Shown one piece after another: positions 55,201 to 64,000 of a stretch of DNA of 64,000 bases. How positions within the stretch are numbered: the first letter of the stretch is position 1; the number at the start of each line of letters is the position of its first letter. Under the pieces are notes generated by a model. That model made no database searches. It was given only the letters and a program-made list of their open reading frames with translations, and was not told the origin of the DNA. Source of the DNA: Taeniopygia guttata (taxonomy: Eukaryota > Chordata > Aves > Passeriformes > Estrildidae); NCBI RefSeq assembly GCF_048771995.1, contig NC_133063.1:63464514-63528513 (forward strand), in the 5' to 3' direction. The translations under genes were made by a program, and so were the position numbers.

Positions 55201-58200
55201 TAACCCCCCAAAACCTCCGTTATTCCAAAGTACTGCATTCAAAGTATCTTCCTTAAGTAATCACCTTCCACACAATCTCAGACCAGATCTTTTTCCACAA
55301 ATGGAATTCTGAAGACGAGTGATACAATCCCTGCATGTAACAACTTACTTTTCTACACAAGTGGAAGAAACCTTAGAAAACACCAGGGTCCTAACTGAAC
55401 TTTTCTGACTCCAGTGATCAGAGGTGAGCACTGTGATCAATATCCAGTTAGGACTGGATGTTATAACTTTGGGGTTTACATTTTTTTTAAATTTTTCTTT
55501 AAATAATCACTGGGATCATTACTTTCAGTTGCCAAGAAAACTTCTGAAGCAGTATCTACTTAATCAACTTAAACCCAATGATGTTTAGCTCAAGAGTGTT
55601 AACACTTAAAAGAATACATCCATGCCTGAAGAAAGCAGTGAAAAATGTTACTGAAGGGAATTTAGTGCAAGATGTACAAAATCATGCCTGCTTTAATAGC
55701 TGCACTTGAATTTGCACCCAAAGGTACAGAGCATCCTATGCTTCTTTAGTATTCATGTGGGCAGAGCCCCCAGTTATATATAATTCTACAGCATAACAAT
55801 TAGAAAAAAGATGACATTTATCAACTGAGTGAAAAAAGAATGCAACCACTGAATCAAAGTGATTTTTTTCTTTAATTTCATAAACTATTTCAAAAATGTA
55901 TATATTGAGAGCTTAAAGACACTTGCTGTCATCTAATCACATCTCATTTAATCTCCTGACTCTGGAATTTTAATAGAAAATAATCCTGTTAACTGTTTGT
56001 TCAATCAATGATTCTCATTGCCAACCCTTACAATTAACAAATCCACTGACCTTGCTGCTTCTTTTCTTTGTACTTCACCATCTTTGTTTGCATACCCAGT
56101 GCTTCGTAAAATGTCCTCCAGAAACATCTCTTTAACTTGAAAAGGTCTCCCTTGGACTAAAATAGAAAAAATCCATAAAAGATTCTATATTCACTAGCTT
56201 CACTTACAGAATTAATTCTTTTAAAAAACTACCTTCACTGGAGTTTATTTTTCTCAAAACTGTACAAAACAAAATATTTCCAAAGTCAAATGCCACCTTG
56301 TTTCTCCTCAACCTCTTCAATTTTATGAAGTGTTATAGCAGGAGATGTTCATAAGATTGACAGTTATTAACTACAATTTTTTTGAAATGAGGAAAAGAAA
56401 ACAGCCGTGTTTGTTTAGGGTTACAAACAAGAACCTGCCATGTAAGTCTGCCATCTGGATTAAAAATGGAATTAATTAATGAGCAATTAATACAGCTTTT
56501 TGCAAGGTTCCACACAGAGACAGTACATCTTTATACTGAACTACTTTCTTTTCCTGAGAAGCATGTAAGAAGGCAGCCTTATCTCCATATCCTCAACTAA
56601 TTCAGCAAAGCTGAGCTTTCTTTACTGAATACTTCTTGACAGATGAGACATCCCAGTGGCCTTTACCTTCTGATAATTTATCCCGATTTCTTTTTCAACA
56701 TGACTATTTTCCAGACCTTATCTGTGGACATTACAGGATGCCTTTTGCATGAAGATTAAAATCTCTACACTTTGATTTCTTGTTCCTTAACCTGACTCAG
56801 GAACACTCAGGATTTTCCTTCAGAAAGAACAATCCACAATTCACATACTTTTAGAAGCTGTCACAGAGGAAGCCTTCCAACACTGATCACAAACTCTGTG
56901 TACTACAGCGATCCACAGCTACAAAATGTGGTTTCTGTGGTCAGGATTTTGTCAGCCATATTGCTGAAGGAGACTCAAACCTTGTATATTACATTAACAG
57001 ACAAAGCCGCTTCTTTTAATTCTTAAATTAAACAAAAAAAAAAAAAAAAAAGAAGAAAAAAGAAAAAGGGAAAAGAACATCTTTTGAATTGTTATTGGCC
57101 TGTTACATAACCAGCACAAACACTGTGGTAAACTGGAGAGATTGGGAGAGATTGCCATCAGATTTTCCAACACAAATTGACCGATCCGAAAGAACAGGAA
57201 GCTGCAAAGAGAATAAACTGGAAAGTCATACAACAATCACAACTGAGGCACTCCCTTGCAAAAAAAATTCAGAGAACATGAAATCACGTGTAATTTCCAG
57301 ATTCCTGTCTCCAACAAGCTGCAAACCTTATTCAACTGGACAGAAATTCAAAACGGAGAACTAAACACTTCCATCTGCAAAAAAGAAAGGAAAAAAAGGT
57401 TTCCTCCTCACAAACATTTGCTAAAATAAACCAGTAAGCAATCCCATTTCCTAAAACCGTTGAGATTTTTTTTAAAAAGGCTGGCATGCAGAGAGTCTAC
57501 CTGATTGTCAAATAAAGCATTTCTCTTAAAAGCTACTTTTCAAAACACATTAAAGTTGGACATTACTGTTGAAAAAGTAAGAGGATTACAAGGTGCCAGA
57601 GGAGGTTCCCCATGCAGAAAACCTGCAAGCCAGGAGGGTGGGGCAAAAACTGCAAACCCACAAAACCCCTCCATCTCCCACGCATTTACATTTTGCCTTT
57701 ACTAAAGATCAGTCAAATGAAATTGAACCAGAAAAAAAATGGTAACTTTTCTTTGCATTTGAATGTAGTCTAACTGCAGGTAACGGAGTCTGAACACAAA
57801 ATAAGCGAAACTGGATGTCTTTTCTGAATATTTACCTAGATGAACAACTACTAATTTTCTTTAAATCAGAGAATCATGTGATCCTTTTTTCATGTGAAAC
57901 CCAATCTGTCTAAGCCTGTATTTCTGAACTGAACTGGTACAGTTTTCTGTGTTTTATCCAGTAACCAGTAACAACCTTCACAAAGCCTGAAGAGTAAGAT
58001 CCTACTGGAATGCATTGATACATATCACACTCATGTAGCTCCTAAGTCCTGTATCAGCATGAAGACAGAACTTCAATAACCTCTTCCTACTTCTTCAATT
58101 AAGAGTGGAGGGGGGCAGGATGTATCTGCATTTACAGAACTCCCAGTGACTAAAACACTTCACTCTGAATGAGGTGCAAATAGTCAAGAAACAAGAAACC

Positions 58201-61200
58201 TGCATACAGAAAGAACAAGGATTCCTGTAATTCTCAGTGTATTAATCATGCCTTTACTCAGAATAATTTGCTACAGTTTAGTAAGATCTGTGAGTCTCAG
58301 GGCAGGTATACTCACACTTAAGATCAAGACTTACTATGTATTACTGGGCAGCTTCCAAAATACCTAATAAAGAGATTTGCGTCTAGAGCAGCACTAGAGA
58401 GAATTAGTTTTAAATTATTCTGGTTTTTCAGCACATCTCTCAGTTTTATTAGCAAGAAGTCACTGAACCTGTCCCTCTCATGTACTTCATCCTGTAACAG
58501 AAGGGGAAAAAAAGATGAAAAACCATCACAGATTCAGGATCACAACTTCTGACAAAAACAAACTTCTCTAAAAAAAAAAATACATGTTTTGGTGGCACAT
58601 TACAGAGGCCTTAAAATGTGTGAGTCTAGTTTAACTAATAGGGTTTTTTAAAAAAATTATCCATAAAGAAACTAAAACACCTCAAAAAGTTTTTATCAGC
58701 GCTGAGTGCGTTGCAATGCTGAAGCCATAAACACTCTAACTTTAGAGGCTAAAGTGAATATCTGAAACCTCTCTGATTGTGTATTTGAGGCCAAATTTCA
58801 AGAAAACACCACAAACTACAAATCTTATTTTAATAAATTCTCACTTCGCCATTGATAAGCATTTAAAGAACTGTATGACACCACATAATCAGAAAAACAG
58901 ACAAATTGGTTAGACAAGTCACACACAAAGCCTGTAAGTTAAGGCACATAACTGATTAATCATCTTTTTCATTCTTCTGTTTTGATCTATATTATGAATG
59001 AAGGAAACAAGGACTCAAAATACAAAGTTTGTAGGCTGACATCAAGAATGTATAGATCATTCTCATGCTTTTTCAACTTTGATAAACAGGCAGGCACCTA
59101 AACTTACCTTTTAATCTTCAGTACTTAAATCTTGCCAAAAACATTCCAGTTCCCCTTATTCAATTCCACAATAGGAATATTGACATAATCACAAATGAAC
59201 AATCTGAATAATTTGCTAGCAATTAGACTCCACATTATCTTGAAAACTCTGGGCAAACAAATGGACTGAAAACCTGTATTGCTAAAACAAATGGTAAGAG
59301 AAATTCTGACACAATCACATTGAACCACATCAATGTAAGCCTCCCTAAGGATTTTCTCCTGACCACGGAAGTTCAGAAAAATTTACACTTCTGTCCTTCT
59401 CCACTCCTCCTGATTCCACACTTAATCATTGGCATGAAAATAAGACATTTTTACAGGAAAAACACAAACACACAGAAAAACACCAAACTGCACAAGACAT
59501 GCATTCTACTCTGAGGACTCAGAAAGTCTTTAAAGTTGATTCAGATTCTACCAAACAAAAACACCTAAAGTGCTCAGCAAATTTAAATAAAACAAATGAG
59601 GACCTCATTTTCCAAAGCAATACATATTGCTCCACCCCACATGAAAGACCACAGGATGCTCACCACAATAACATGGGTCACAGTGGAGAGGGCGCTGTCT
59701 CCTGCCATCAGCGTGCCAAGAAGCATGTCATTAGTGCAGAATGTTACCAGTGTCTTTGGAGAAACCCTATGGATCACATCACAGAGACAACTCAGGGGGT
59801 TGCACCATTTAAAGCTTTCCATGGATCAAAAATTAAAGCAGCTGCTGACCAGAAGAGAAATTACAGTTCTCTCCTCAAAAGATTCATGCACACCACTTGT
59901 TTTTAAACTATGCCTTTTCACAGACATTTCCTAACAATTTGTAGTGCTTGCGCCCCAAAACTCTGGACGACGGATTCATTGAAAGAATAAGATTCAATTT
60001 TTAATAAATAAGGAAGTAAAAGAGAACCGTGAAGAAACTCTGCATGTCATTCAATTTACTAGAAAATTCCATGTGGAAAACTAGGTTCCAATTCCTCAGC
60101 CTGTGCTTGGATATAGCCTTTGTATTTGTCTACACGTGGTGGGATGAGCCTGTCTGGACGCCAGGTGCCTACCCAAGCCACTCTACCTGTCCTCTCCATG
60201 GGCAGGGGAGAGGAAACACAACAAAAAGACTCCCAGGCTCCAGAGAAAGACAAGGAGAACGTGGGTCTCTCCCACGGGAACATGGGTCCTCCACGAGCTT
60301 CTCCAATATGGGTCCTTCCCATGGGCTGCAGTTCTCCAGGAACTGCTGCAGCACAGGTCCCTTTCCACAGGGTGCAGTGCTTGAGGAACAGCTTGCTCCA
60401 GTGTGGGACCGCACAGGGTCACAATCCTGACAGCAAACCTGCTTCTGTGTGGCTCCCTCCCCAGGGACACAGGTTCTGCCAGGAGCCTGTTTCAGCACAG
60501 ACTTCCCAGAGGATCCCAGCCTCCTTCAAGCATCCACCTGCTCCAACACAGAATCCTTCACAGGAGGATCCCTGCTGCACCACGGACCTCCACGGCCTGC
60601 TGGGCCACAGCTGCCTCACCATGGGCTGCACCATGGGCTGCTCTGGCACCTGGAGAATCTCCTCCCCTCCTGCACTGACCTTCCTGTGTGCAGATCTGCT
60701 TCTCTCACATGCTTTCACTGCTCTTCTTGAACTGCTGCCTCTGTTGTGCAGGTTTTCCTCCCCCATTCCCCACTGTCCCAGAGGCACTACCACCACCACA
60801 GATGGGCTCAGCCTTGGCCAGAGGCAGGTCTGTCTTGGCTGGCACCGGCTCTGTCACACACAGAAGAGGCTTCTGGCACCTCCTCACAGAAGCCTCCCCA
60901 CAGCTCCCAAAGCCTTGCCTTGAAGACACAATTCATTACAGCTGACCAAATCACAAAGTCATCTGTTTGATCCTCTGGTTTTTCAGGAGGTGAAAATACT
61001 GAACTTTTACAATTCTATACCTGGGGCACAGTTAGCTGTCCCAATAAAAACAGCAGTTGTCACTACTCCCTCTGGTACTGCCATCCTAAAAGAGCTGAAA
61101 AGCTCCTCTCTACTGTACTCTACAGCTTTTCTCTGGAAGACAGTTAAGAAAACCTTAAAAATTATATTTCTGTGTTACTATAAACACCTCTAAACATATC

Positions 61201-63215
61201 CACTCCAAATTTTTTTTGTCCACAGCTCAAAATATTGTTATCTCCCCCTTTCAGTGTTTCTCTGAAGTAATTGTATTGATCTTTCTCAAGCTGGATTTTC
61301 TGCACTGCTTCCAGTAATTCTACAATTTTCACCTGACTTTGCTCTTCTTCTGCCAGCATAGTACTTCCATATATTAATCGTCCAGCTTATTTGTGACACA
61401 TCTTCACTAGCTCTTCTAATCTCTCAATATCCTTGTGAGCTTTCATGCACACATTTGAATTCTTATTGTGGCTTCGTTGTTCAAGTGCATTCATTTTCAC
61501 CAGCTATGTGTTATCTTTGTTCACTCAAGCAACACAACCTTTAGCCATCTTCTGGTCACTCATATCTCAACTGCTGGCCCTTCCCTGAAATGTCATTTTG
61601 CTACACGGTGCAAAGATGTAAAAACCCCAAACAATCCATTCATGCTCTGCTTACAGACAAATTCATCAAGTGATACTGAAATCTCTACTTTTACATCACT
61701 TCATGTTTTAAACACAGAAGCTGAAGAAGAGTAAATTTAGTCCAGACTAGACTGGTAAATAATGCTCAGCTTCATCAGTCACATTCCAATTTTTTTGTTT
61801 TCCCTTTTATGGCTCCTATCAACTCTCACTACATAACATTTGTTACAGCATGCTGGTTTTCACACCTACCTTCAAAGCTTGCAGACCTTTTGGATCCGCA
61901 CATGTTAAAAGCAGAAGGGGGGGGGGAGGTGGGGAAAGAAGAAAGTGTAGACTTGATCTGAAAATCAGACAAGGATTTCCATGCATACACTCCGCAGAAG
62001 AAATCAACAGAAAATACCTAAGATTCAGTTCTGTAAGACAACCTTCTACATGAAACTGCAAAACACAGGAAGTAAGCCATCCTTTTCACTCTTACGTATT
62101 CCTTACCTGCAGTAACATATGCCACCTGTGAGGCTGCAACCCAAACATACTGCAGTTTCAACGTACACAAGATTCACAAAACCAACACAAGATCAACCGA
62201 CACTTAGAAATACCATTAGTACCTGCTTTCTAACCGGATCTGGTAACCAATTGTCTGGCCAATCTTCTCTCTTCTTTCTGCTGCCACTCTTTCAGCCACA
62301 GCAACAGCTGCTAAACGTCTTGGCTGAGTACAAAACACACGACAGGGAGTTCCATTCTTGTAGCAGTCATCAAGGATAAATTGAGGGATCTGTAAACGAA
62401 GTGGTTCAAATTTGCTTTTTGAGAAAGTCACAGCTTTGTTAGCACAGGGAAACCATTAACTGCATATCAATATTGCACATTGCAAAAGACTTTTCATTAC
62501 AATTATCACAGCAAGCATATCTGAATCAGCAGAAAAAAAATTTCTAAGTATAACCTATTTAGGTTTTTTTAAAAAAAAAACCTTACAGTGCCTCCCTCCT
62601 GCTTCAGAGAAATCTAAAAAAAAAAAAAAAAAAAGGCAAAAAAAAAAAAGCCCTGTAGATAATCTCTCATTTTTACACAAAAAATAGATTACTCTGGATA
62701 CTAAGAACAGAACTAGCCTTAGAAGAAAAAGGGATATACAAACATCACAGCTATTTTCCCTTCAATATTTTGTATTATTTTAATGAAAAAATGGTATCTA
62801 GCAGAAAATTGTGAGGAATCATTTATGCTTCTAGTACCTATCTAGAGGCCTAGTGTTTCAAAAGCAAGAAAATGAATTGGAACAACATTTTCAATCACAC
62901 AGGAAAAGGAAAGCCTTAAAATAGCATAAAAGTATCCCATATCACAAATGTTACACAATTGGCATTAGTTTAGAATAAATCCTGTTATAGTTTTTATTTC
63001 ATTGAAGCAACATACCTGCGTCGTTTTTCCTGATCCAGTCTCTCCTATAACTAAAACAATTTTATTGTCCCTTATGATTTGGACAATTTCTTCCTGTTTT
63101 TCAAGAACTGGTAGTGACTGCCTGAAGGAATCAAACTCTGATTCCCCTCTTTTCACTGGGACCTGGGGAATACCATCATTAAGTCGACCACTTGTCTTGT
63201 TTACTTCTTTGTTTT
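43090..63215 (-). CDS. YTHDC2: YTHDC2 (3'-5' RNA helicase), 23 exons, partial and frameshifted
   Basis: YTHDC2 is a DExH RNA helicase and m6A reader needed for germ cells to enter meiosis. The exons here total 3,345 bp (about 1,115 codons of a roughly 1,430-residue protein). They cover the helicase core with an ankyrin-repeat insertion, the winged-helix/HA2/OB-fold region and the Ser-rich linker before the YTH domain. Motifs I (GETGSGKTT), II (DEVH), III (SSA), IV, V ([11 protein letters not shown]) and VI (QRKGRAGR) are kept. The 5' R3H exons would be beyond 64 kb. I find no YTH exons to the left. Exon 56051-56156 has a 2-bp deletion that shifts the frame. Otherwise all phases and splice sites fit, so decay, if real, is recent. 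It could also be an assembly error. Confidence 0.95.
43667..43956 (-). CDS. YTHDC2: YTHDC2 exon: post-helicase linker
   Basis: 290 bp, acceptor TTATTGCAG, donor GAAAA|GTAAGA. Encodes [36 protein letters not shown] and a Ser-rich end. Confidence 0.96.
45405..45514 (-). CDS. YTHDC2: YTHDC2 exon: acidic segment
   Basis: 110 bp, acceptor AATTCAG, donor GAA|GTAAGT. Encodes [19 protein letters not shown] and [11 protein letters not shown]. Confidence 0.95.
46625..46820 (-). CDS. YTHDC2: YTHDC2 exon: OB-fold end
   Basis: 196 bp, acceptor TTGCACAG, donor CGAG|GTACAC. Encodes [37 protein letters not shown] and LFCGPARL. Confidence 0.97.
46912..47063 (+). mobile_element. CR1 LINE 3' tail in a YTHDC2 intron
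   Basis: Reads 'ggctctgagcaacctgg', 'aggtgtccctgcccatggca', then 'cattctatgattctgt', the CR1 3' end with its 8-base terminal repeat. Confidence 0.9.
47505..47710 (-). CDS. YTHDC2: YTHDC2 exon: OB-fold start
   Basis: 206 bp, acceptor TTTGTCAG, donor AAG|GTAAAG. Encodes [20 protein letters not shown] and [14 protein letters not shown]. Confidence 0.97.
48154..48280 (-). CDS. YTHDC2: YTHDC2 exon: C-terminal helicase region
   Basis: 127 bp, acceptor CATCTTCAG, donor TCAG|GTAGAG. Encodes [20 protein letters not shown] and GQLRAS. Confidence 0.96.
48785..49057 (-). CDS. YTHDC2: YTHDC2 exon: HA2 (ratchet) domain
   Basis: 273 bp, acceptor ATGAACAG, donor CAG|GTAGTC. Encodes [36 protein letters not shown] and [12 protein letters not shown]. 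Confidence 0.97.
49411..49530 (-). CDS. YTHDC2: YTHDC2 exon: winged-helix region
   Basis: 120 bp, acceptor CCTTGCAG, donor AAG|GTCAGA. Encodes [20 protein letters not shown] and NAVHMLK. Confidence 0.95.
49668..49773 (-). CDS. YTHDC2: YTHDC2 exon: end of motif VI
   Basis: 106 bp, acceptor ATTTTCAAG, donor CAG|GTGCAT. Encodes [18 protein letters not shown] and ELLRMPLQ. Confidence 0.95.
50702..50784 (-). CDS. YTHDC2: YTHDC2 exon: start of motif VI
   Basis: 83 bp, acceptor TTTTCTAG, donor GGCAG|GTAATA. Encodes [20 protein letters not shown] and SAIQRKG; the motif VI Arg codon is split across the intron. Confidence 0.95.
51226..51306 (-). CDS. YTHDC2: YTHDC2 exon: motif V
   Basis: 81 bp, acceptor TTTGCAG, donor GAG|GTAGGA. 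Encodes [20 protein letters not shown] and DSGKVKE. Confidence 0.96.
51406..51493 (-). CDS. YTHDC2: YTHDC2 exon with GC splice donor
   Basis: 88 bp, acceptor GCGTTAG, donor AAAATT|GCAAGT (GC-AG intron). Encodes [20 protein letters not shown]. Phase to the next exon is right only if the GC donor is used. Confidence 0.93.
51570..51666 (-). CDS. YTHDC2: YTHDC2 exon: motif IV region
   Basis: 97 bp, acceptor CTTTTTTAG, donor CACAG|GTAAAA. Encodes [19 protein letters not shown]. Confidence 0.95.
51818..51996 (-). CDS. YTHDC2: YTHDC2 exon: start of second helicase domain
   Basis: 179 bp, acceptor CTGTTACAG, donor GCAG|GTAGGT. Encodes [11 protein letters not shown] and [18 protein letters not shown]. 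Confidence 0.96.
52769..52834 (-). CDS. YTHDC2: YTHDC2 exon: second ankyrin repeat
   Basis: 66 bp, acceptor ATTTCAG, donor TACAG|GTCAGT. Encodes [19 protein letters not shown] and ESY. Confidence 0.95.
53809..53935 (-). CDS. YTHDC2: YTHDC2 exon: first ankyrin repeat
   Basis: 127 bp, acceptor CTTCTCAG, donor GGCTG|GTAAAA. Encodes [19 protein letters not shown] and [15 protein letters not shown]. Position [11 protein letters not shown] differs from the usual MVAAGRGFASQ. Confidence 0.95.
54282..54417 (-). CDS. YTHDC2: YTHDC2 exon: region before the ankyrin insertion
   Basis: 136 bp, acceptor TATCTTCAG, donor AGTG|GTAAGT. Encodes [17 protein letters not shown] and [16 protein letters not shown]. 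Confidence 0.95.
54819..54967 (-). CDS. YTHDC2: YTHDC2 exon: linker between helicase domains
   Basis: 149 bp, acceptor GCATTCTAG, donor CTG|GTAAGT. Encodes [15 protein letters not shown] and [12 protein letters not shown]. Confidence 0.94.
55062..56050 (-). other. YTHDC2 intron, nothing else seen
   Basis: AT-rich intron, no repeat recognised. The same holds for the other large YTHDC2 introns (52.0-52.8, 54.4-54.8, 56.2-58.3, 58.5-59.6 and 62.4-63.0 kb), apart from poly-A tracts such as about 57032-57050 and 62620-62650. Confidence 0.4.
56051..56156 (-). pseudogene. YTHDC2: YTHDC2 exon with an apparent 2-bp deletion
   Basis: 106 bp, acceptor TATTTTAG, donor CAAG|GTCAGT. Encodes [20 protein letters not shown] and then YANK. 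After AACAAAG the expected family reading ([11 protein letters not shown]) continues in the next frame, so two bases are missing around 56082. Exon length mod 3 is 1 where neighbours require 0. Splicing as is leads to a stop (TGA) soon after entry into the next exon. Confidence 0.9.
58335..58491 (-). CDS. YTHDC2: YTHDC2 exon: DEVH box and motif III
   Basis: 157 bp, acceptor TTACAG, donor CATA|GTAAGT. Begins [14 protein letters not shown] (motif II) and contains [13 protein letters not shown] (motif III), ending SCPVIH. Confidence 0.96.
59664..59766 (-). CDS. YTHDC2: YTHDC2 exon: motif Ib (altered)
   Basis: 103 bp, acceptor ATCCATAG, donor GTG|GTGAGC. Encodes [20 protein letters not shown] and THVIV. 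In relatives motif Ib reads TNG.LLR; here Gly is Asp and Arg is Gly. Confidence 0.95.
59940..60950 (-). mobile_element. Avian ERV LTR remnant in a YTHDC2 intron
   Basis: Plus strand carries the repetitive wording typical of a common avian LTR (short irregular repeats of 'ccatgggctgcagttctcc', 'aacctgctt..gtgtgg', 'cactgaccttcctgtgtgcag', 'gatgggctcagccttggccag'). Family name not certain. Chance ORFs up to 267 codons occur here. Confidence 0.6.
62223..62389 (-). CDS. YTHDC2: YTHDC2 exon: motif Ia
   Basis: 167 bp, acceptor TTTACAG, donor AG|GTACTA. Starts [13 protein letters not shown] and contains [16 protein letters not shown] (motif Ia), ending LESR. Confidence 0.96.
63016..63215 (-). CDS. 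YTHDC2: YTHDC2 exon: helicase start with Walker A
   Basis: 200 bp. Acceptor TTCACAG, donor CAG|GTATGT. Encodes [16 protein letters not shown]... and the ATP-binding motif [11 protein letters not shown] at its end. Phase: two bases complete a codon from an upstream exon outside the window. Confidence 0.96.
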
Positions 63216-64000
63216 CTGTGAAGACAAGTTAAAAGTTTATTTATGCAGACACAGAGGAAGGTCACAAAAACACTGCTCAAAAACTGTACTTAAAAATTAA
63301 CATTGCTGACTTTTTATGCATCCCTGTGGGTAAAGTGACAAACCCATCACACATTTAGACATCATTTTTATAGCATGTCGTGCAGTGCTTGGAATAGATA
63401 TTTTTCAAAAGAGTTATTACTTTCATGGGTATTTTGAAGAAAACCAGACTCTTCCACAGCATTGCTCCACGTCAAAAAAGCCTACAAAGAGCAAAAGGAG
63501 AAACAAACTAAACCAGAGAATACCAGCCTGGTGTATTTTGGTGGCCTTTGAATCTGCGCCCACATTTCACACCTGCAGTTCCCCCTAGAAATACACACTG
63601 ACAGAGTTAAACCTTTAAGCTATTCCACACGTTTGCCTGAAATCATACCAATGCAAGCATGCTGTATCAAGAGCCCTGGCCCCCACACAGCAGTGTGATG
63701 TGCTAGAAAGCGGTGCATGAGCAGCCAAAAAACGGGCACATCTTCTGAGGGAGCCACTTCACATCCATCATTGCAAGTGCTACTCTATAATTCCTTGAGA
63801 ACTATTTTCTGGCAGAATGAAAAGCTCGCTGTAAACTCAGTTATACATATTTAATGCCATTAACAGATTCATATACTAAATTTCAAGCTCTGTTGTACCA
63901 AGACAAACAGACTAACAGATCAGGAGAACTAAAATACATTCTTGAGATGCAGAGAAAGGCAAACATTAGACCGTTCATTAACTTATCCCTTACATTCCTA
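63216..64000 (-). other. YTHDC2 upstream intron
   Basis: No exon recognised. The next upstream (R3H-side) exons would lie beyond the window. Confidence 0.4.

Noticed and set aside
60120-60923. 267-codon plus-strand ORF
   Set aside because: It lies in a repetitive avian LTR, has low-complexity wording and overlaps other open frames; not a gene.

Overview
The window is nuclear DNA from a bird, most likely a passerine. The evidence is CR1 LINE tails, avian-type ERV families (ERVL-like, ERV1/gamma-like, class II/beta-like), a well-conserved YTHDC2 helicase gene with short exons in large introns, and a degraded RING-finger gene of a type multiplied in songbirds. There are no bacterial or organellar features. 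Most long ORFs lie inside transposons or are chance frames in GC-rich repeats.

Right part (43.1-64 kb, minus strand): 23 consecutive coding exons of YTHDC2, from the helicase Walker A exon (63.2 kb) to the Ser-rich linker before the YTH domain (43.1 kb). All splice phases fit except at exon 56051-56156, which carries an apparent 2-bp deletion. One intron has a GC donor, and helicase motif Ib has two unusual substitutions. I find no YTH-domain exons to the left, where 43 kb of ERVs and unrelated gene pieces follow. The N-terminal R3H exons would lie beyond 64 kb. YTHDC2 is Z-linked in birds, so this may be a decaying W-linked gametolog in ERV-rich DNA, or a Z copy with an assembly error.

Middle part (12.9-42.3 kb): nested endogenous retroviruses. 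The key element is a complete, very young ERV at 22298-29130 (minus). Its two 695-bp LTRs look identical, it has a 5-bp target duplication (CACCC), a Lys-tRNA-type primer site, and open gag and pro-pol frames separated by a single UAG. A potential pseudoknot lies just after the UAG. There is no env. It sits inside the RNase H region of an older ERV1 (pol, env and 3' LTR at about 17.4-22.3 and 29.1-29.5 kb). A solo LTR of the young family lies at 37473-38171. A class II ERV with gag, dUTPase, protease and partial RT (38.4-42.3 kb, minus) was split by a 310-bp solo LTR with a 6-bp target duplication. A RING-finger pseudogene (34.9-35.6 kb, plus), a GC-rich island (30.8-31.1 kb) and two copies of a 550-bp spliced-looking repeat fill the rest.

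Left part (1-12.4 kb): a minus-strand multi-exon gene I do not recognise. A short membrane-anchor exon (12.4 kb) and a 38-bp exon (11.4 kb) are phase-compatible with at least three tandemly duplicated acidic/proline-rich exons (2.9, 2.4 and 0.1 kb). CR1 fragments, a solo LTR and an old, very A-rich class II ERV (about 4.0-10.8 kb, plus) have inserted among them.
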